A DNA stretch of 64,000 nt. Source: Chryseobacterium wanjuense. GTDB lineage: Bacteria > Bacteroidota > Bacteroidia > Flavobacteriales > Weeksellaceae. The stretch lies in the NCBI RefSeq assembly GCF_900111495.1, contig NZ_FOIU01000003.1, positions 186,001-250,000 of the forward strand, given 5' to 3'. Both the position numbers and the translations under genes were made by a program. Numbering within the stretch: position 1 is the stretch's first letter; each line of letters begins with the position of its first letter. The notes beneath the pieces were generated by a model. It searched no databases. It saw only the letters and a program-made list of their open reading frames with translations, and was not told the origin of the DNA. Below, in pieces: positions 1 to 9,076 of the stretch.

Positions 1-130
1 ACAGAAACAGCTTCAGGAAGAAAAAAAGCAAGTACATCAGCACTATGAAAAATTGAAATCAGACTTTAATGGTAAAGCTTCAAATGTTCGCTTATCCATT
101 TTTGAAAAAATTAAACAAATTTTTAAATAA
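1..130 (+). CDS. C-terminal end of an unidentified protein (partial)
   Basis: An open frame enters from the left edge and ends at TAA 128-130, giving 42 residues. The tail is rich in Lys, Gln and Glu (starts QKQLQEEKKQVHQHYEK) and looks like the end of a coiled coil followed by a basic segment ending in KIKQIFK. The rest of the gene is outside the window, so no function can be given. The downstream secreted-protein gene is on the same strand 67 bases away. Confidence 0.6.
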   Translation, partial: QKQLQEEKKQVHQHYEKLKSDFNGKASNVRLSIFEKIKQIFK

Positions 131-197
131 CAAATACTACAGATTAATCTGAAAGATTTTTTCTTTTGAGATTACTCTGACAATTATTAAATAAATT

Positions 198-785
198 ATG
201 AACAAACAATTAAAAACACTTATCCTCCTTTTATTACCATTTTTCTTTTTAAATGCTCAAAATAAAATAACAGAATATTTAAATATTCCGGGGCCTATTA
301 TGCTTGATTCCAAAACATATCAATTAGTGTGGAGCTCACATCCAAATGAAAATTATTTTAAACAGGAATATCTGAGTTCAAATGAAAATCTTCAAAAGTA
401 CAATACGATGGTTTTGATCGATTTTGTAAAGGGAAATTTTGAGATCAAAGATGCAATTAATCAAAAAGTGACCGAACTTGAGGAAATAAAAAAGACCAAT
501 CCTGTAGTAAACTATCAGGTATTTGAAAATAATGGAGAATACATTCTGGATTTTCTAATAACTGAAAATTCTAAAGACGGAAAAGAAATATTGATAGCAG
601 AAAGAAATGTTTACCGTTACAAGCTTATTAATGAAAACAATAATAAAGGAGTTATGCTATTTGCAGTAAGTGAAAGGGGCTACAAAGAAAATATGGAGGC
701 TTTTTTTAACAATCTCAAAGAGAATTCTACCAAGCTAGTAGAAATTGTAGGAAATTACAAACTCCCTGATATTAAAATAAAATAG
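198..785 (+). CDS. Hypothetical secreted protein
   Basis: A 195-residue protein starting at an ATG with a clear signal peptide: a basic start (MNKQLK), a hydrophobic stretch and a probable signal peptidase I site after NAQ near residue 21. The mature part is hydrophilic and rich in Asn, Lys and Glu with no motif I recognise. It is probably exported to the periplasm or surface. It converges with the ABC-F gene, and the two share a palindromic hairpin in the gap. No function is proposed. Confidence 0.75.
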   Translation: MNKQLKTLILLLLPFFFLNAQNKITEYLNIPGPIMLDSKTYQLVWSSHPNENYFKQEYLSSNENLQKYNTMVLIDFVKGNFEIKDAINQKVTELEEIKKTNPVVNYQVFENNGEYILDFLITENSKDGKEILIAERNVYRYKLINENNNKGVMLFAVSERGYKENMEAFFNNLKENSTKLVEIVGNYKLPDIKIK

Positions 786-851
786 TGAATTACCATTCTG
801 CAAAAACCTTCAACTATCTTAGTTTTCTGCAGGCTGACAATAACATGAAAC

Positions 852-884
852 AAACCTAACAGGCTTTAAAAACCTGTTAGGTTT
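852..884. terminator. 12-bp perfect hairpin between convergent genes
   Basis: AAACCTAACAGG (852-863) and CCTGTTAGGTTT (873-884) form a perfect 12-bp stem with a 9-base loop. It lies between two convergent genes and could stop transcription from both sides, though the T tracts are weak. The same AAACCTAACAGG half-site recurs near 16694, so it also belongs to a dispersed repeat family. Confidence 0.5.
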
Positions 885-905
885 AGAGTTTGCAAAGACA
901 TATTT

Positions 906-2495
906 TTAATCCAAAGAGACTTCACCACTCACCCCAATCTCCTCCAAAAACACCCCATCATGCGAAATCACCACCAAAGTTCCATGATAATCCTTAATAG
1001 AATTCGTCAAAATTTCCACGTTTTGAAGGTCTAAATTATTCGTCGGTTCATCGAGAATAATCATATCGGGAGCTTTATTACTGATGGAAAGTCCGCACAG
1101 AAGGAGTCGCAGACGTTCTCCGCCGCTCAGAACACCGCATTTTTTGTCCCAGGTTTCCTTTCCGAATAAAAATCTTGACAGTAAGGTTTTCACTTCCGAT
1201 TCCTGCATCGCATTGTCATTGAACTGTTGGGCAAAATCATACACCGTCGCATTTTTATCAATCAAAGAATACTCCTGATCAATATAAATCATCTGAAAAT
1301 CCGACTTTGAAATCATCCCGACAGAAGGTTGTAAATCTCCCAACAAGAGCTTTATCAACGTCGTTTTCCCCGAACCGTTCGAACCTTTGATGGAAATCCT
1401 GTCACCGCTTCGGATTTCAAGATTGAGGTTTTCTTTCCAAAGATTTTTTTCATTATATTTAAAATTAATTTCCTCCGCTGAAATCAAAATTTTCCCCGAA
1501 TGCAGATTCGAATCATTAAAATTAACCTTCATCTGATCCGAATTTCTCACCGACGAACGCAAGTCCCGCAAGTCACCCGAAATATCATTAATTTTCTCGG
1601 CATGAATGGATTTTAATTTTGAAGAATTTTTCTCTGCATTATTTCGCAGCGTATTCATCATAATTCTCGCCACACCCGATTTCTCCTGCTTTCCTTTTCC
1701 TCGTGCATCGAGTTTTTGCTTTCGTTCCAAGGTTTCGCGTTCCTTTTCTTTTGCCTTTTTCAATGCCCTTTCTTTGGAATGAATATCGTTTTGCAAGGCT
1801 TCATTTTCAATTTCTTTTTGTTCGGCATAAAAATCATAATTTCCGCCATAGATCGAAATTCCCTGATTGCTCAGTTCAAAAATGGTATCAACTAAATTCA
1901 GCAAAGTCCGGTCATGACTGACAATCACAACCGTTGAGCTTGTTTTTTCAATAAAATCATACAACAGATTCCGCCCTTCCAAATCTAGGTGATTCGTTGG
2001 CTCATCCAGCAAAATGATTTCAGGTTGGTTGATTTGAATTCCCGCAAGAAAGACCTTTGTTTTTTGTCCGCCACTCAGACTTTCCAGCTTTTGGTTTAAT
2101 TTTAAGTTTTCTAATTTCCAGTATTGCAAAGCATTTTGGCAGCGTTCTTCGATATCCCAATCGTCATTCAGTGTTTCAAAATAGACTTCATCCACTTCCC
2201 CACTCGTAATTTTTTGAAGAGCTTCCAGTTTTTTATCGATTTTTAAACATTCCGCAACCGTCAAATCATTAAAATTCCCAAACATCTGCGGAACATAGAA
2301 AATGTCACCCTGAATATGGATGTTTCCTTCCAAAGGTTCAATTTCATTCGCAATGATTTTCAGCAGGGTAGATTTTCCCATGCCGTTGCTTCCGACCAAA
2401 GCCGATTTCGTATGCGTTTGTATCGTTAAGTTGATAGAATTAAATAGCAGATTTCCCGCCGGAAACCCAAAGGATATATTTTGTAGAAAAAGCAT
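906..2495 (-). CDS. ABC-F family ATPase (ribosome-associated type)
   Basis: A 529-residue protein with two ABC ATPase cassettes and no membrane segments, the layout of ABC-F proteins, which act on the ribosome rather than in transport. Cassette 1 has Walker A GSNGMGKST (residues 35-43), signature LSGGQ and Walker B LLDEPTNHLD. Cassette 2 has GSNGSGKTT, LSGGE and ILDEPTNNLD. A Lys/Glu-rich interdomain linker (about 230-310) contains KKAKEKERETLERKQK. The sequence does not tell a translation factor from an antibiotic-protection protein. A small hairpin in the leader at 2524-2543 may matter, since some ABC-F genes are controlled by leader attenuation. Confidence 0.88.
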   Translation of the reverse strand: MLFLQNISFGFPAGNLLFNSINLTIQTHTKSALVGSNGMGKSTLLKIIANEIEPLEGNIHIQGDIFYVPQMFGNFNDLTVAECLKIDKKLEALQKITSGEVDEVYFETLNDDWDIEERCQNALQYWKLENLKLNQKLESLSGGQKTKVFLAGIQINQPEIILLDEPTNHLDLEGRNLLYDFIEKTSSTVVIVSHDRTLLNLVDTIFELSNQGISIYGGNYDFYAEQKEIENEALQNDIHSKERALKKAKEKERETLERKQKLDARGKGKQEKSGVARIMMNTLRNNAEKNSSKLKSIHAEKINDISGDLRDLRSSVRNSDQMKVNFNDSNLHSGKILISAEEINFKYNEKNLWKENLNLEIRSGDRISIKGSNGSGKTTLIKLLLGDLQPSVGMISKSDFQMIYIDQEYSLIDKNATVYDFAQQFNDNAMQESEVKTLLSRFLFGKETWDKKCGVLSGGERLRLLLCGLSISNKAPDMIILDEPTNNLDLQNVEILTNSIKDYHGTLVVISHDGVFLEEIGVSGEVSLD

Positions 2496-2523
2496 GATTT
2501 CTTTCTTAATTAAGGTTAAACTT

Positions 2524-2543
2524 CAATAACATTTTCGTTATTG
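2524..2543 (-). promoter_or_regulatory. Possible leader hairpin of the ABC-F gene
   Basis: CAATAAC (2524-2530) pairs with GTTATTG (2537-2543), a 7-bp stem with a 6-base loop about 30 bases upstream of the start codon. It would be in the mRNA leader if transcription starts further upstream. The regulatory role is only a guess. Confidence 0.25.
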
Positions 2544-2717
2544 TTCAATTAAATCTGAAAGAAATTATATCCTACATTATCGTTTTTGGGCTTTGTGAGT
2601 GGCAAAGATAATAATTTTTTAAATATTCTTCATTTTGAAACAAATCACATTACGTTTGTCATTCATCTCAACAGTTTTATTATTCATTATCTATTGCTTA
2701 TTACTTATTTTTTTCAG

Positions 2718-2787
2718 GAGCTATTTCCCGCTTTCCGTTACAATCTTTTTTTTCAAAAAAGGATTTCCACTGCAATCGGGGCTAGGG
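2718..2787 (-). repeat. Dispersed intergenic repeat, short copy
   Basis: The segment starts GGAGCTATTTCCCGCT and ends CGGGGCTAGGG. Read on the other strand it matches 16727-16822, which begins CCCTAGCCCCG and ends AGCGGGAAATAGCTCC. This copy lacks the GC-rich internal hairpin of the 16.7-kb copy. The open frames across it (2586-2880) are judged to be non-coding. Confidence 0.7.
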
Positions 2788-2830
2788 TTTTTGTCGTTTC
2801 TTCAATGTATGACAATCAATTCAACATCCC

Positions 2831-2898
2831 TTTGTCATCCTGAAAGGATCTCAACAACGCAATTCAAAAACTTTGTATAGATCCTTTCAGGATAACAA
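2831..2898. repeat. Palindromic TCATCCTGAAAGGATC repeat
   Basis: The left arm (2831-2851) and right arm (2878-2898) form a 21-bp inverted repeat with one mismatch, built around ATCCTGAAAGGATCT. Related copies are at 16622-16675 and 39134-39218. Together with the repeat at 2718-2787 and the stretch to 3043, this accounts for the gap between the ABC-F gene and hpt; no gene is seen there. Confidence 0.75.
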
Positions 2899-3043
2899 AC
2901 TGTGTGGAAATAAGATGTAAAATAGATTCTTTACTCCGCTTCCGCTCCGTTCTGAATGACACAACCCCACATTAAACCCATTTACCCTAAAACTCTAAAA
3001 CACTCTTACCCTGAAACCTTAAAAAACTTTCATCAAAATTCCG

Positions 3044-3051
3044 TAACTTTG
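3044..3051 (+). promoter_or_regulatory. -7 promoter element of hpt
   Basis: TAACTTTG matches the flavobacterial -7 consensus TAnnTTTG. It lies 19 bases before the ATG at 3070, within a longer open frame that begins at 2956, and so argues that the 38 extra N-terminal residues are not translated. Confidence 0.6.
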
Positions 3052-3069
3052 CCGCCTACTAAAAATTTT

Positions 3070-3624
3070 ATGGAAAGTATTAAAGTTCACGACAAAACTT
3101 TCGTTCCTTATTTGCAGGATGCCGAAATTCAGGAGATCGTAAAGGAAACGGCTTTAAAAATTTATGAAGATTACAAGGATGAAGTTCCTGTTTTCATTGG
3201 GGTTTTGAATGGAGTGATCATGTTCTTCTCAGACCTTTTGAAACATTATCCGGGAAATTGCGAGATCGCTTTTATCCAGATGAGTTCTTATGCGGGAACT
3301 GAATCTACGGGGATTGTTTACCAGAAAATGGAACTTACGAAAGACGTAAAAGACCGTCACATCATCTTGGTAGAAGATATTGTGGATACGGGAAATACGG
3401 TTGAAAGTCTTTTCAAATATTTTAATGAAACGCAGCGTCCGAAGTCTGTAAAAATCGCTTCTTTTTTACTGAAACCGGAGGTGTATAAGAAAGATTTCAA
3501 GCTGGATTATATCGGAAAGGAAATTCCAAATAAATTTGTTCTTGGATACGGACTGGATTATGATGAATTGGGAAGAAATTTACCGAATCTGTATCAGCTA
3601 GCAGAAGGACAAATCAATCATTAA
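3070..3624 (+). CDS. hpt: Hypoxanthine phosphoribosyltransferase
   Basis: A 184-residue cytoplasmic purine-salvage enzyme that makes IMP/GMP from hypoxanthine/guanine and PRPP. The PRPP-binding loop reads LVEDIVDTGNT, and the pattern around FIGVLNGVIMFFSDL fits the family. The frame is open from 2956, but those 38 residues are low-complexity and rich in Pro, Lys and His, and a -7 element sits inside them, so ATG 3070 (MESIKVHDKTF) is preferred and gives normal family length. It is followed on the same strand by adk and obgE. Confidence 0.9.
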   Translation: MESIKVHDKTFVPYLQDAEIQEIVKETALKIYEDYKDEVPVFIGVLNGVIMFFSDLLKHYPGNCEIAFIQMSSYAGTESTGIVYQKMELTKDVKDRHIILVEDIVDTGNTVESLFKYFNETQRPKSVKIASFLLKPEVYKKDFKLDYIGKEIPNKFVLGYGLDYDELGRNLPNLYQLAEGQINH

Positions 3625-3753
3625 AAAATTGCTATGAGCTTTTAGCTTCTGGCTATTAGCTTTAAAAATAGATCTAAGTAAAAGTAAAATATTAACTAAA
3701 AAAGCTAAAAGGCCTAAAGCATATTGCCTACAGCCTAAGGCATCATCAACATT

Positions 3754-4332
3754 ATGATAAACATTGTTCTGTTCGGCCCTCCAGGAAGTGGAAAAGGAAC
3801 TCAGGCTCAAAATCTGATCGAGAAATTTAATTTAAAGCAAATCTCAACAGGTGACCTTTTCAGATTTAATATGAAAAATGATACCGAACTTGGGAGACTG
3901 GCAAAATCATACATCGATAAAGGAGAATTGGTTCCTGATCAGGTAACAACAGATATGCTGATTGATGAGATCAGAAAACCTACCGACGCGGCAGGATTTA
4001 TTTTCGACGGATATCCAAGAACCGCTGTACAGACAGAAGCATTGGAAAAAATCGTAAAAGAAGAACTGAATGACGAGATCGACGTTTGTCTTTCTTTGGT
4101 AGTGGAAGATAAAATTTTGGTTGAAAGATTGCTGAAAAGAGGCGAAATAAGCGGAAGATCAGACGACAGCAATGTTGAGATCATTGAAAACAGAATAAAA
4201 GAATACTACGCAAAAACAGCTGAAGTAGCCGAACTGTACAAACAACAAGGTAAGTATGTAGAGATCAATGGTGTAGGAGATATCAACGAAATTTCCGAAA
4301 AACTTTTCGCTGAAGTAGAAAAAGTAAAATAA
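3754..4332 (+). CDS. adk: Adenylate kinase
   Basis: A 192-residue enzyme interconverting ATP + AMP and 2 ADP. The P-loop GPPGSGKGT lies at residues 8-16. The AMP-binding STGDLFR and the family signature FDGYPRT are present. The LID region is the short type without the four-cysteine zinc site, which explains the length. The 129-base gap after hpt contains repeat-like AGCTTTTAGCTTCTGGC sequence. The surrounding genes are housekeeping. Confidence 0.95.
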   Translation: MINIVLFGPPGSGKGTQAQNLIEKFNLKQISTGDLFRFNMKNDTELGRLAKSYIDKGELVPDQVTTDMLIDEIRKPTDAAGFIFDGYPRTAVQTEALEKIVKEELNDEIDVCLSLVVEDKILVERLLKRGEISGRSDDSNVEIIENRIKEYYAKTAEVAELYKQQGKYVEINGVGDINEISEKLFAEVEKVK

Positions 4333-4397
4333 TCGGGATTCGGGGGACGGGATTCGAGTTTCCTATCCCGTAACTCGCAACTCGCAACAAATAATAT

Positions 4398-5381
4398 ATG
4401 TCTAATTTTGTAGATTACGTAAAGATTCATTGTAAAAGCGGTCACGGAGGTGCAGGTTCTGCCCATCTTCGCCGTGAAAAGTATATCCCAAAAGGTGGTC
4501 CTGATGGTGGAGACGGAGGTCGTGGAGGTCACGTGATCATGAAAGGAAATGCCAATGAATGGACTTTACTTCCCCTTCGATACACCCGTCACGTAAAAGC
4601 TGAACGTGGTGAAAACGGAGGAAAAAACCAGTTAACCGGAGCTTATGGAGCAGATGTCTATATTGAAGTTCCGATCGGAACCATCGCTAAAAATGAAGAA
4701 GGTGAAATTATCGGTGAAATCCTTGAAGACGGCCAGGAAATCATCCTGATGGAAGGAGGAATGGGAGGAAAAGGAAATGAGCATTTCAAATCCTCTACCA
4801 ATCAGACTCCCAGATTCGCCCAACCGGGAATGGATGGCCAGGAAGGTTATGTTGTTTTCGAGCTTAAAATTTTAGCTGATGTAGGTTTGGTAGGTTTCCC
4901 GAATGCGGGAAAATCTACTCTTTTAGCATCTGTTTCTGCTGCAAAACCTAAAATTGCAGATTATGCGTTCACAACATTAACACCGAATTTGGGTATCGTT
5001 GATTACAGAAATTATAAATCTTTTGTAATGGCCGATATTCCTGGAATTATTGAAGGAGCTGCAGAAGGTAAGGGGTTAGGACACAGATTCTTAAGACATA
5101 TCGAAAGAAATTCAATCCTTTTGTTTTTGATTCCTGCTGATTCTGAAAATCATTTTCAGGAGTTTAAAATTCTGGAAAATGAATTGAAAGAATATAATCC
5201 GGAACTTCTGGATAAAGATTTCATCATTTCCATTTCAAAATCCGATTTGCTGGATGATGAACTGAAAAAAGAAATCGCTGCCGAATTCCCTGAAAATAAA
5301 CAGCCTTTGTTTTTCTCAGGCGTTACAGGTGAAGGTCTTGTAGAATTGAAAGATGCGATCTGGAAACAGCTTCACGGATAA
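4398..5381 (+). CDS. obgE: GTPase Obg/CgtA
   Basis: A 327-residue ribosome-assembly GTPase. The N-terminal Obg domain (about 1-155) shows its glycine-rich strands ([31 protein letters not shown]). The G domain has G1 GFPNAGKST, switch region [10 protein letters not shown]3 [10 protein letters not shown] and an SKSD motif serving as G4. There is no long C-terminal extension. The 65-base gap to adk contains a degenerate CGGGATTCGGGG / CCCGTAACTCGC sequence resembling the repeats near 53.7 kb. A strong terminator follows. Confidence 0.94.
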   Translation: MSNFVDYVKIHCKSGHGGAGSAHLRREKYIPKGGPDGGDGGRGGHVIMKGNANEWTLLPLRYTRHVKAERGENGGKNQLTGAYGADVYIEVPIGTIAKNEEGEIIGEILEDGQEIILMEGGMGGKGNEHFKSSTNQTPRFAQPGMDGQEGYVVFELKILADVGLVGFPNAGKSTLLASVSAAKPKIADYAFTTLTPNLGIVDYRNYKSFVMADIPGIIEGAAEGKGLGHRFLRHIERNSILLFLIPADSENHFQEFKILENELKEYNPELLDKDFIISISKSDLLDDELKKEIAAEFPENKQPLFFSGVTGEGLVELKDAIWKQLHG

Positions 5382-5408
5382 AAATTAAGTAATTTATAAA
5401 ACATAATA

Positions 5409-5436
5409 AAGTACACTTTCGGGTGTACTTTTTTTA
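5409..5436 (+). terminator. Rho-independent terminator of obgE
   Basis: AAGTACAC (5409-5416) pairs with GTGTACTT (5423-5430), with loop TTTCGG, followed by a T-rich tract. Confidence 0.85.
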
Positions 5437-5562
5437 TTTCATTTAATTTAATAAAATCGTTAAACCCTCCTATTTAAAAGTATTTTATAAACTTAACATT
5501 AATTTTCATTTAAAAATATCTTTTGGAACAATTATTGAAAGAACCCAATCCAAATTTAAACT

Positions 5563-6051
5563 ATGAAATATTTACTTAGTCTTTGTGCATTTATATTATT
5601 TTTTTCATGCACTTCTCAAAAATCAACTTCAAAATATTCTAAAATCGAATATGAAGCAACGCCTTGTTTTGGATTTTGTCCTGTTTTTAAAATGACCATC
5701 AATCCGGACAGAACGGCAGTTTTTGAAGCAGAGCATTTTAATTTTAATGATAAACCATCAAAAGACGAATTTTCTAAACCTCGCGAAGGAACTTTTAAAG
5801 GAACCATCAAACAAGAAGATTATAACAAACTGGTTGCTTTATTGGACGGTTTAGATGTGAAAAATTTAAATGATAAATACGGAGAAAAAAACGTTACAGA
5901 CCTTCCGTCTTCACATTTAAGAATTAATTTCGCCGACGGAACTTCAAAACATGTTGAAGATTATGGAAAGCACGGAAGTGAAAAACTATCCGAAGTGTAT
6001 AAGTTTTTCGAAGATTTGAGAAAAAACCAACAATGGACAAAAGTGAAATAA
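5563..6051 (+). CDS. DUF6438-type lipoprotein
   Basis: A 162-residue lipoprotein. The signal peptide MKYLLSLCAFILFFSC ends in a lipobox with the modified cysteine at residue 16, so it is probably membrane anchored. The mature part contains IEYEATPCFGFCPVFKM, a paired-cysteine motif that I associate with DUF6438, followed by a TAVFEAEHFNF strand. The function of the family is not known to me. It stands alone between two terminator-like hairpins. Confidence 0.75.
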   Translation: MKYLLSLCAFILFFSCTSQKSTSKYSKIEYEATPCFGFCPVFKMTINPDRTAVFEAEHFNFNDKPSKDEFSKPREGTFKGTIKQEDYNKLVALLDGLDVKNLNDKYGEKNVTDLPSSHLRINFADGTSKHVEDYGKHGSEKLSEVYKFFEDLRKNQQWTKVK

Positions 6052-6072
6052 TTCACTTTAAAATAATTAAAC

Positions 6073-6080
6073 TACCTTTG
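6073..6080 (+). promoter_or_regulatory. -7 promoter element of the DEAD-box helicase gene
   Basis: TACCTTTG matches TAnnTTTG, 57 bases before the TTG start. The transcript would begin just before the hairpin at 6090-6110. No clear -33 TTG was found. Confidence 0.5.
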
Positions 6081-6089
6081 CAAAATATA

Positions 6090-6117
6090 ATTCCTTCTTT
6101 TTGAAGGAATTTTTATT
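6090..6117 (+). terminator. Terminator-like hairpin, possibly in the helicase leader
   Basis: ATTCCTTC (6090-6097) pairs with GAAGGAAT (6103-6110) and is followed by a T-rich tract. It can end the DUF6438 transcript. Because a -7 element lies upstream at 6073, it would also be at the very 5' end of the helicase mRNA, where it could act as an attenuator. Confidence 0.6.
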
Positions 6118-6136
6118 TTAATTAAAAACAATTCAT

Positions 6137-7438
6137 TTGAATTTTACAGACCTACAATTAATAGAACCTATTGCAAAAGCAATTCATGAGCAGGGATATG
6201 TGAATCCTACTCCTATTCAGGAAAAATCGATTCCTGAGATCTTGAAAGGTAAAGATTTTTTAGGATGCGCACAGACAGGAACAGGAAAAACTGCTGCTTT
6301 TGCTATTCCCATTTTACAGAATCTTACAAAAAATAAAACTCCAAACAAAAATATTAAGGCTTTAATTTTAACGCCGACGAGAGAATTGGCGATACAAATT
6401 GAAGAAAATATTAAAGCTTACGGAAAATATTTACCTTTAAAACATCTTGTTATTTTCGGAGGAGTAAAACAAGGAAACCAGGAAGCTGCCCTGAAAAAAG
6501 GGGTTGATATTCTGGTGGCGACTCCCGGAAGATTGCTGGACTTTATTTCCCAAGGAATTATCAGTCTTAAAAACCTTGAAATTTTTGTCCTTGACGAAGC
6601 AGACAGAATGCTAGACATGGGTTTTGTACACGATGTAAAAAGAATTATTAAACTTTTACCTCAAAAAAGACAGACCCTGTTTTTCTCGGCTACAATGCCT
6701 GCAGAAATCCAAAAACTGGCAGATTCTATATTAAACAATCCCGTAAAAGTGGAGGTGACACCCGTTTCTTCAACGGCGGAAACCATTAAACAATCTGTTT
6801 ATATGGTGGAAAGGGAAGATAAAATAAATCTGCTTGTTCATATTCTTAAAAATGATATTTCAGATTCTGTTTTGGTATTTTCGAGAACGAAGCATGGAGC
6901 CAATAAAATTGCGCAGAAACTTCAGAAAAGTAATATTTCGACAGAAGCCATTCATGGGGATAAATCGCAGAATGCGAGACAGAATGCCCTTAATAATTTT
7001 AAATCCGGGAAAACAAGGATTCTTGTTGCCACAGACATCGCAGCGAGGGGAATTGATATCGATGAGCTGAAATATGTGATCAATTTTGAGCTTTCTGATG
7101 TTTCTGAGACGTATGTTCACAGGATCGGAAGAACGGGAAGAGCTGGTGCAGAGGGAACTTCCATTTCATTCGTAGACGGACTTGATCTACTGAATCTGAA
7201 AAACACCGAAAAGCTGATCGGGATGAAAATTCCTGTGGTGAAAAATCACCCGTTTCACACTGACGATCTGGTTGCACAGAAAAGAGATTCGAATAACAAA
7301 CCTACAGCTGCAGGCAGTGGAAGAACTCCATCATCAAATGCCCCAAGACCTCAGAAAAATAAGAAAAAACCTGGAGCATCAACTCCGGCGGTTGGTTTTA
7401 AAAAGCCGAAAAATAAGAATTTTACTAGAAAAAAATAA
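6137..7438 (+). CDS. DEAD-box ATP-dependent RNA helicase (RhlE-like)
   Basis: A 433-residue RNA helicase with the ordered motifs: Q motif around [10 protein letters not shown], motif [23 protein letters not shown], motif [23 protein letters not shown], and [10 protein letters not shown] basic C-terminal tail (about 375-433, ending FTRKK) probably binds RNA. The start is TTG at 6137; there is no ATG before the conserved FTDLQL segment, so a non-ATG start is needed. Proteins of this type remodel rRNA and mRNA, often during cold. A second DEAD-box gene lies at 13981. Confidence 0.9.
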   Translation: MNFTDLQLIEPIAKAIHEQGYVNPTPIQEKSIPEILKGKDFLGCAQTGTGKTAAFAIPILQNLTKNKTPNKNIKALILTPTRELAIQIEENIKAYGKYLPLKHLVIFGGVKQGNQEAALKKGVDILVATPGRLLDFISQGIISLKNLEIFVLDEADRMLDMGFVHDVKRIIKLLPQKRQTLFFSATMPAEIQKLADSILNNPVKVEVTPVSSTAETIKQSVYMVEREDKINLLVHILKNDISDSVLVFSRTKHGANKIAQKLQKSNISTEAIHGDKSQNARQNALNNFKSGKTRILVATDIAARGIDIDELKYVINFELSDVSETYVHRIGRTGRAGAEGTSISFVDGLDLLNLKNTEKLIGMKIPVVKNHPFHTDDLVAQKRDSNNKPTAAGSGRTPSSNAPRPQKNKKKPGASTPAVGFKKPKNKNFTRKK

Positions 7439-7443
7439 AATGA

Positions 7444-7473
7444 AAGCCTTCCGGATTGGGAGGCTTATTTTTT
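7444..7473 (+). terminator. Terminator of the first helicase gene
   Basis: AAGCCTTCC (7444-7452) pairs with GGGAGGCTT (7458-7466) with one wobble pair and is followed by a T-rich run. It overlaps the stop codon of the convergent methyltransferase gene. Confidence 0.8.
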
Positions 7474-8265
7474 CTTTAATATCCAGATATCCTGTTCGGG
7501 TTTTCCATTATTATTGATAAAAGAATCTGTATGTTCCAGAATTTCGTAGTCGGAGAACAGCTTTTTCACAAAATTTTCAGGATGAAAAGCCGAATATGTT
7601 CTATGTCCTTCTTTTACATTTCCTCTGACAACCAAATTTCCATTTTCAAAATCCCTGATTTCATTGTCTGTAAGAATAGTTTTAAACAGATTTCCTTGCA
7701 ACGACAAGAGAAGAATACCATCTTTTTTCAGCACTCTGGTCAATTCATTTTTCCATTCGTAGTGCAGCTGTTCGGAAAGATCGGTGAAAATTGAAATTCC
7801 GTAAATAAAATCAAAAAAACTGTCTTCATAAGGCAGATCTGCTTGTAAGCCATTTAAATTGAAATCAACATCTGCAATATTTTTTTTGTTCCATTCTATT
7901 GAATTTTGGTTGTAATCTGTCCCGTAAACAGATCCATTCGGTACGATTCCCGGAATATGTCTTACCACCCTTGCAGGCCCACATCCCCAATCCAAAACTT
8001 TAACATTTTCTGCCGAATTGTATTTTCTAAAGCTTTTAATAAACCTTTCTGCAGCAGCCTTACCACTTTTGTAATAGCTTTCGTAGCTGATGTTAAAAGA
8101 CTCATACATCAAATAATCGGGAGGGAACACAAATTCTTTATGACTTGACTGAAAGGACTTGTTTTTAGCCTGATTCTTATATTTTTGAATATAAAATCTT
8201 AATTTATCCGCTAAAAATAATAGCCTGGTTTGTCTTAAAATTTTGGAAATTGTCGCTTTCATCAT
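7465..8265 (-). CDS. Class I SAM-dependent methyltransferase
   Basis: A 266-residue soluble protein. The SAM-binding glycine motif is VLDWGCGPAR (residues 90-99), followed by an acidic strand (YGTDYN) and LPYEDSFFDFIYGISIFTDL, typical of Methyltransf_11/25 folds. The substrate cannot be told. Its ATG overlaps the stop codon of the tatD gene by four bases (ATGA), so the two are probably translationally coupled at the end of a four-gene minus-strand run. Confidence 0.8.
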   Translation of the reverse strand: MMKATISKILRQTRLLFLADKLRFYIQKYKNQAKNKSFQSSHKEFVFPPDYLMYESFNISYESYYKSGKAAAERFIKSFRKYNSAENVKVLDWGCGPARVVRHIPGIVPNGSVYGTDYNQNSIEWNKKNIADVDFNLNGLQADLPYEDSFFDFIYGISIFTDLSEQLHYEWKNELTRVLKKDGILLLSLQGNLFKTILTDNEIRDFENGNLVVRGNVKEGHRTYSAFHPENFVKKLFSDYEILEHTDSFINNNGKPEQDIWILKKK

Positions 8266-9029
8266 TTATTATTAAACATATTTTTGGCATTCTCAGTTGT
8301 AATCCTATCAATTTCCGAAAAATCTTTACCATAAATATTCACCAGCTTTCCGGCAACCAGATCAAGATACGAGCTTTCATTCCGCTTTCCGCGGTGTGGA
8401 ACCGGAGCCAGATAAGGAGAATCAGTTTCCAGGACGATTTTTTCAAGAGGAATTTCATGCAGAAACTGATCGATTTTACCGTTTTTGAAGGTCACTACCC
8501 CACCAATTCCTAAGATAAAATTGAGATCAATCGCATGTTTTGCCTGTTCCAGATTTCCTGAAAAACAGTGGAAAATCCCGCGAAGCTTCGGATGTTTTTT
8601 CCTTTCCAATACTTCAAAAGTTTCATCAAAACTTTCCCTTGTATGAATAACGATCGGTAAATCTTTCTCAATCGCCCAATCAATCTGCTGTTCGAAAGCT
8701 TTTACCTGAATATCTAAAGTCGTTTTATCCCAATACAAATCAATTCCGATTTCTCCGATGGCCGGAAAAGCTCTTTGATCGAGGTAATCTTTTACGATTT
8801 CCAATTCTTTTTCCCATGTTTCAGGCTTTACATAACAAGGGTGAAGGCCCATCATCGAGAAAATCTGATTCGGATATTCGGCTTCCAGCTGCAGCATTTT
8901 TTCGTGCGATTCTGAGTCGATGGCAGGCAGATAAAATTCTGTAATTCCCTTATCTACCGCTCTTTGAATCATTTCTTTTCTGTCTTCATCAAATTCTTCT
9001 GCGTATAAATGTGTATGTGTATCGATCAT
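8262..9029 (-). CDS. TatD family metal-dependent hydrolase / DNase
   Basis: A 255-residue TIM-barrel hydrolase. Metal-binding signatures are visible: THTHL at the N-terminus (His5, His7), AIGEIGIDLYWD, VIHTRE, IFHCFSG and LETDSPYLAP. TatD proteins are described as 3'-5' deoxyribonucleases with a role in DNA quality control. It sits between the GSCFA gene and the methyltransferase on the same strand. Confidence 0.92.
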   Translation of the reverse strand: MIDTHTHLYAEEFDEDRKEMIQRAVDKGITEFYLPAIDSESHEKMLQLEAEYPNQIFSMMGLHPCYVKPETWEKELEIVKDYLDQRAFPAIGEIGIDLYWDKTTLDIQVKAFEQQIDWAIEKDLPIVIHTRESFDETFEVLERKKHPKLRGIFHCFSGNLEQAKHAIDLNFILGIGGVVTFKNGKIDQFLHEIPLEKIVLETDSPYLAPVPHRGKRNESSYLDLVAGKLVNIYGKDFSEIDRITTENAKNMFNNK

Positions 9030-9076
9030 TTCAGTTTCGAGTTTCGAGTTATGTATTTCGAGTTAAAAATTTATAC

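Noticed and set aside
2586..2880. Two overlapping open frames between the ABC-F gene and hpt
   Set aside because: They run through two dispersed repeat elements and give low-complexity Phe/Leu-rich peptides without a start context.
2956..3069. N-terminal extension of hpt
   Set aside because: The 38 residues are unlike the family, and a -7 promoter element lies inside them.
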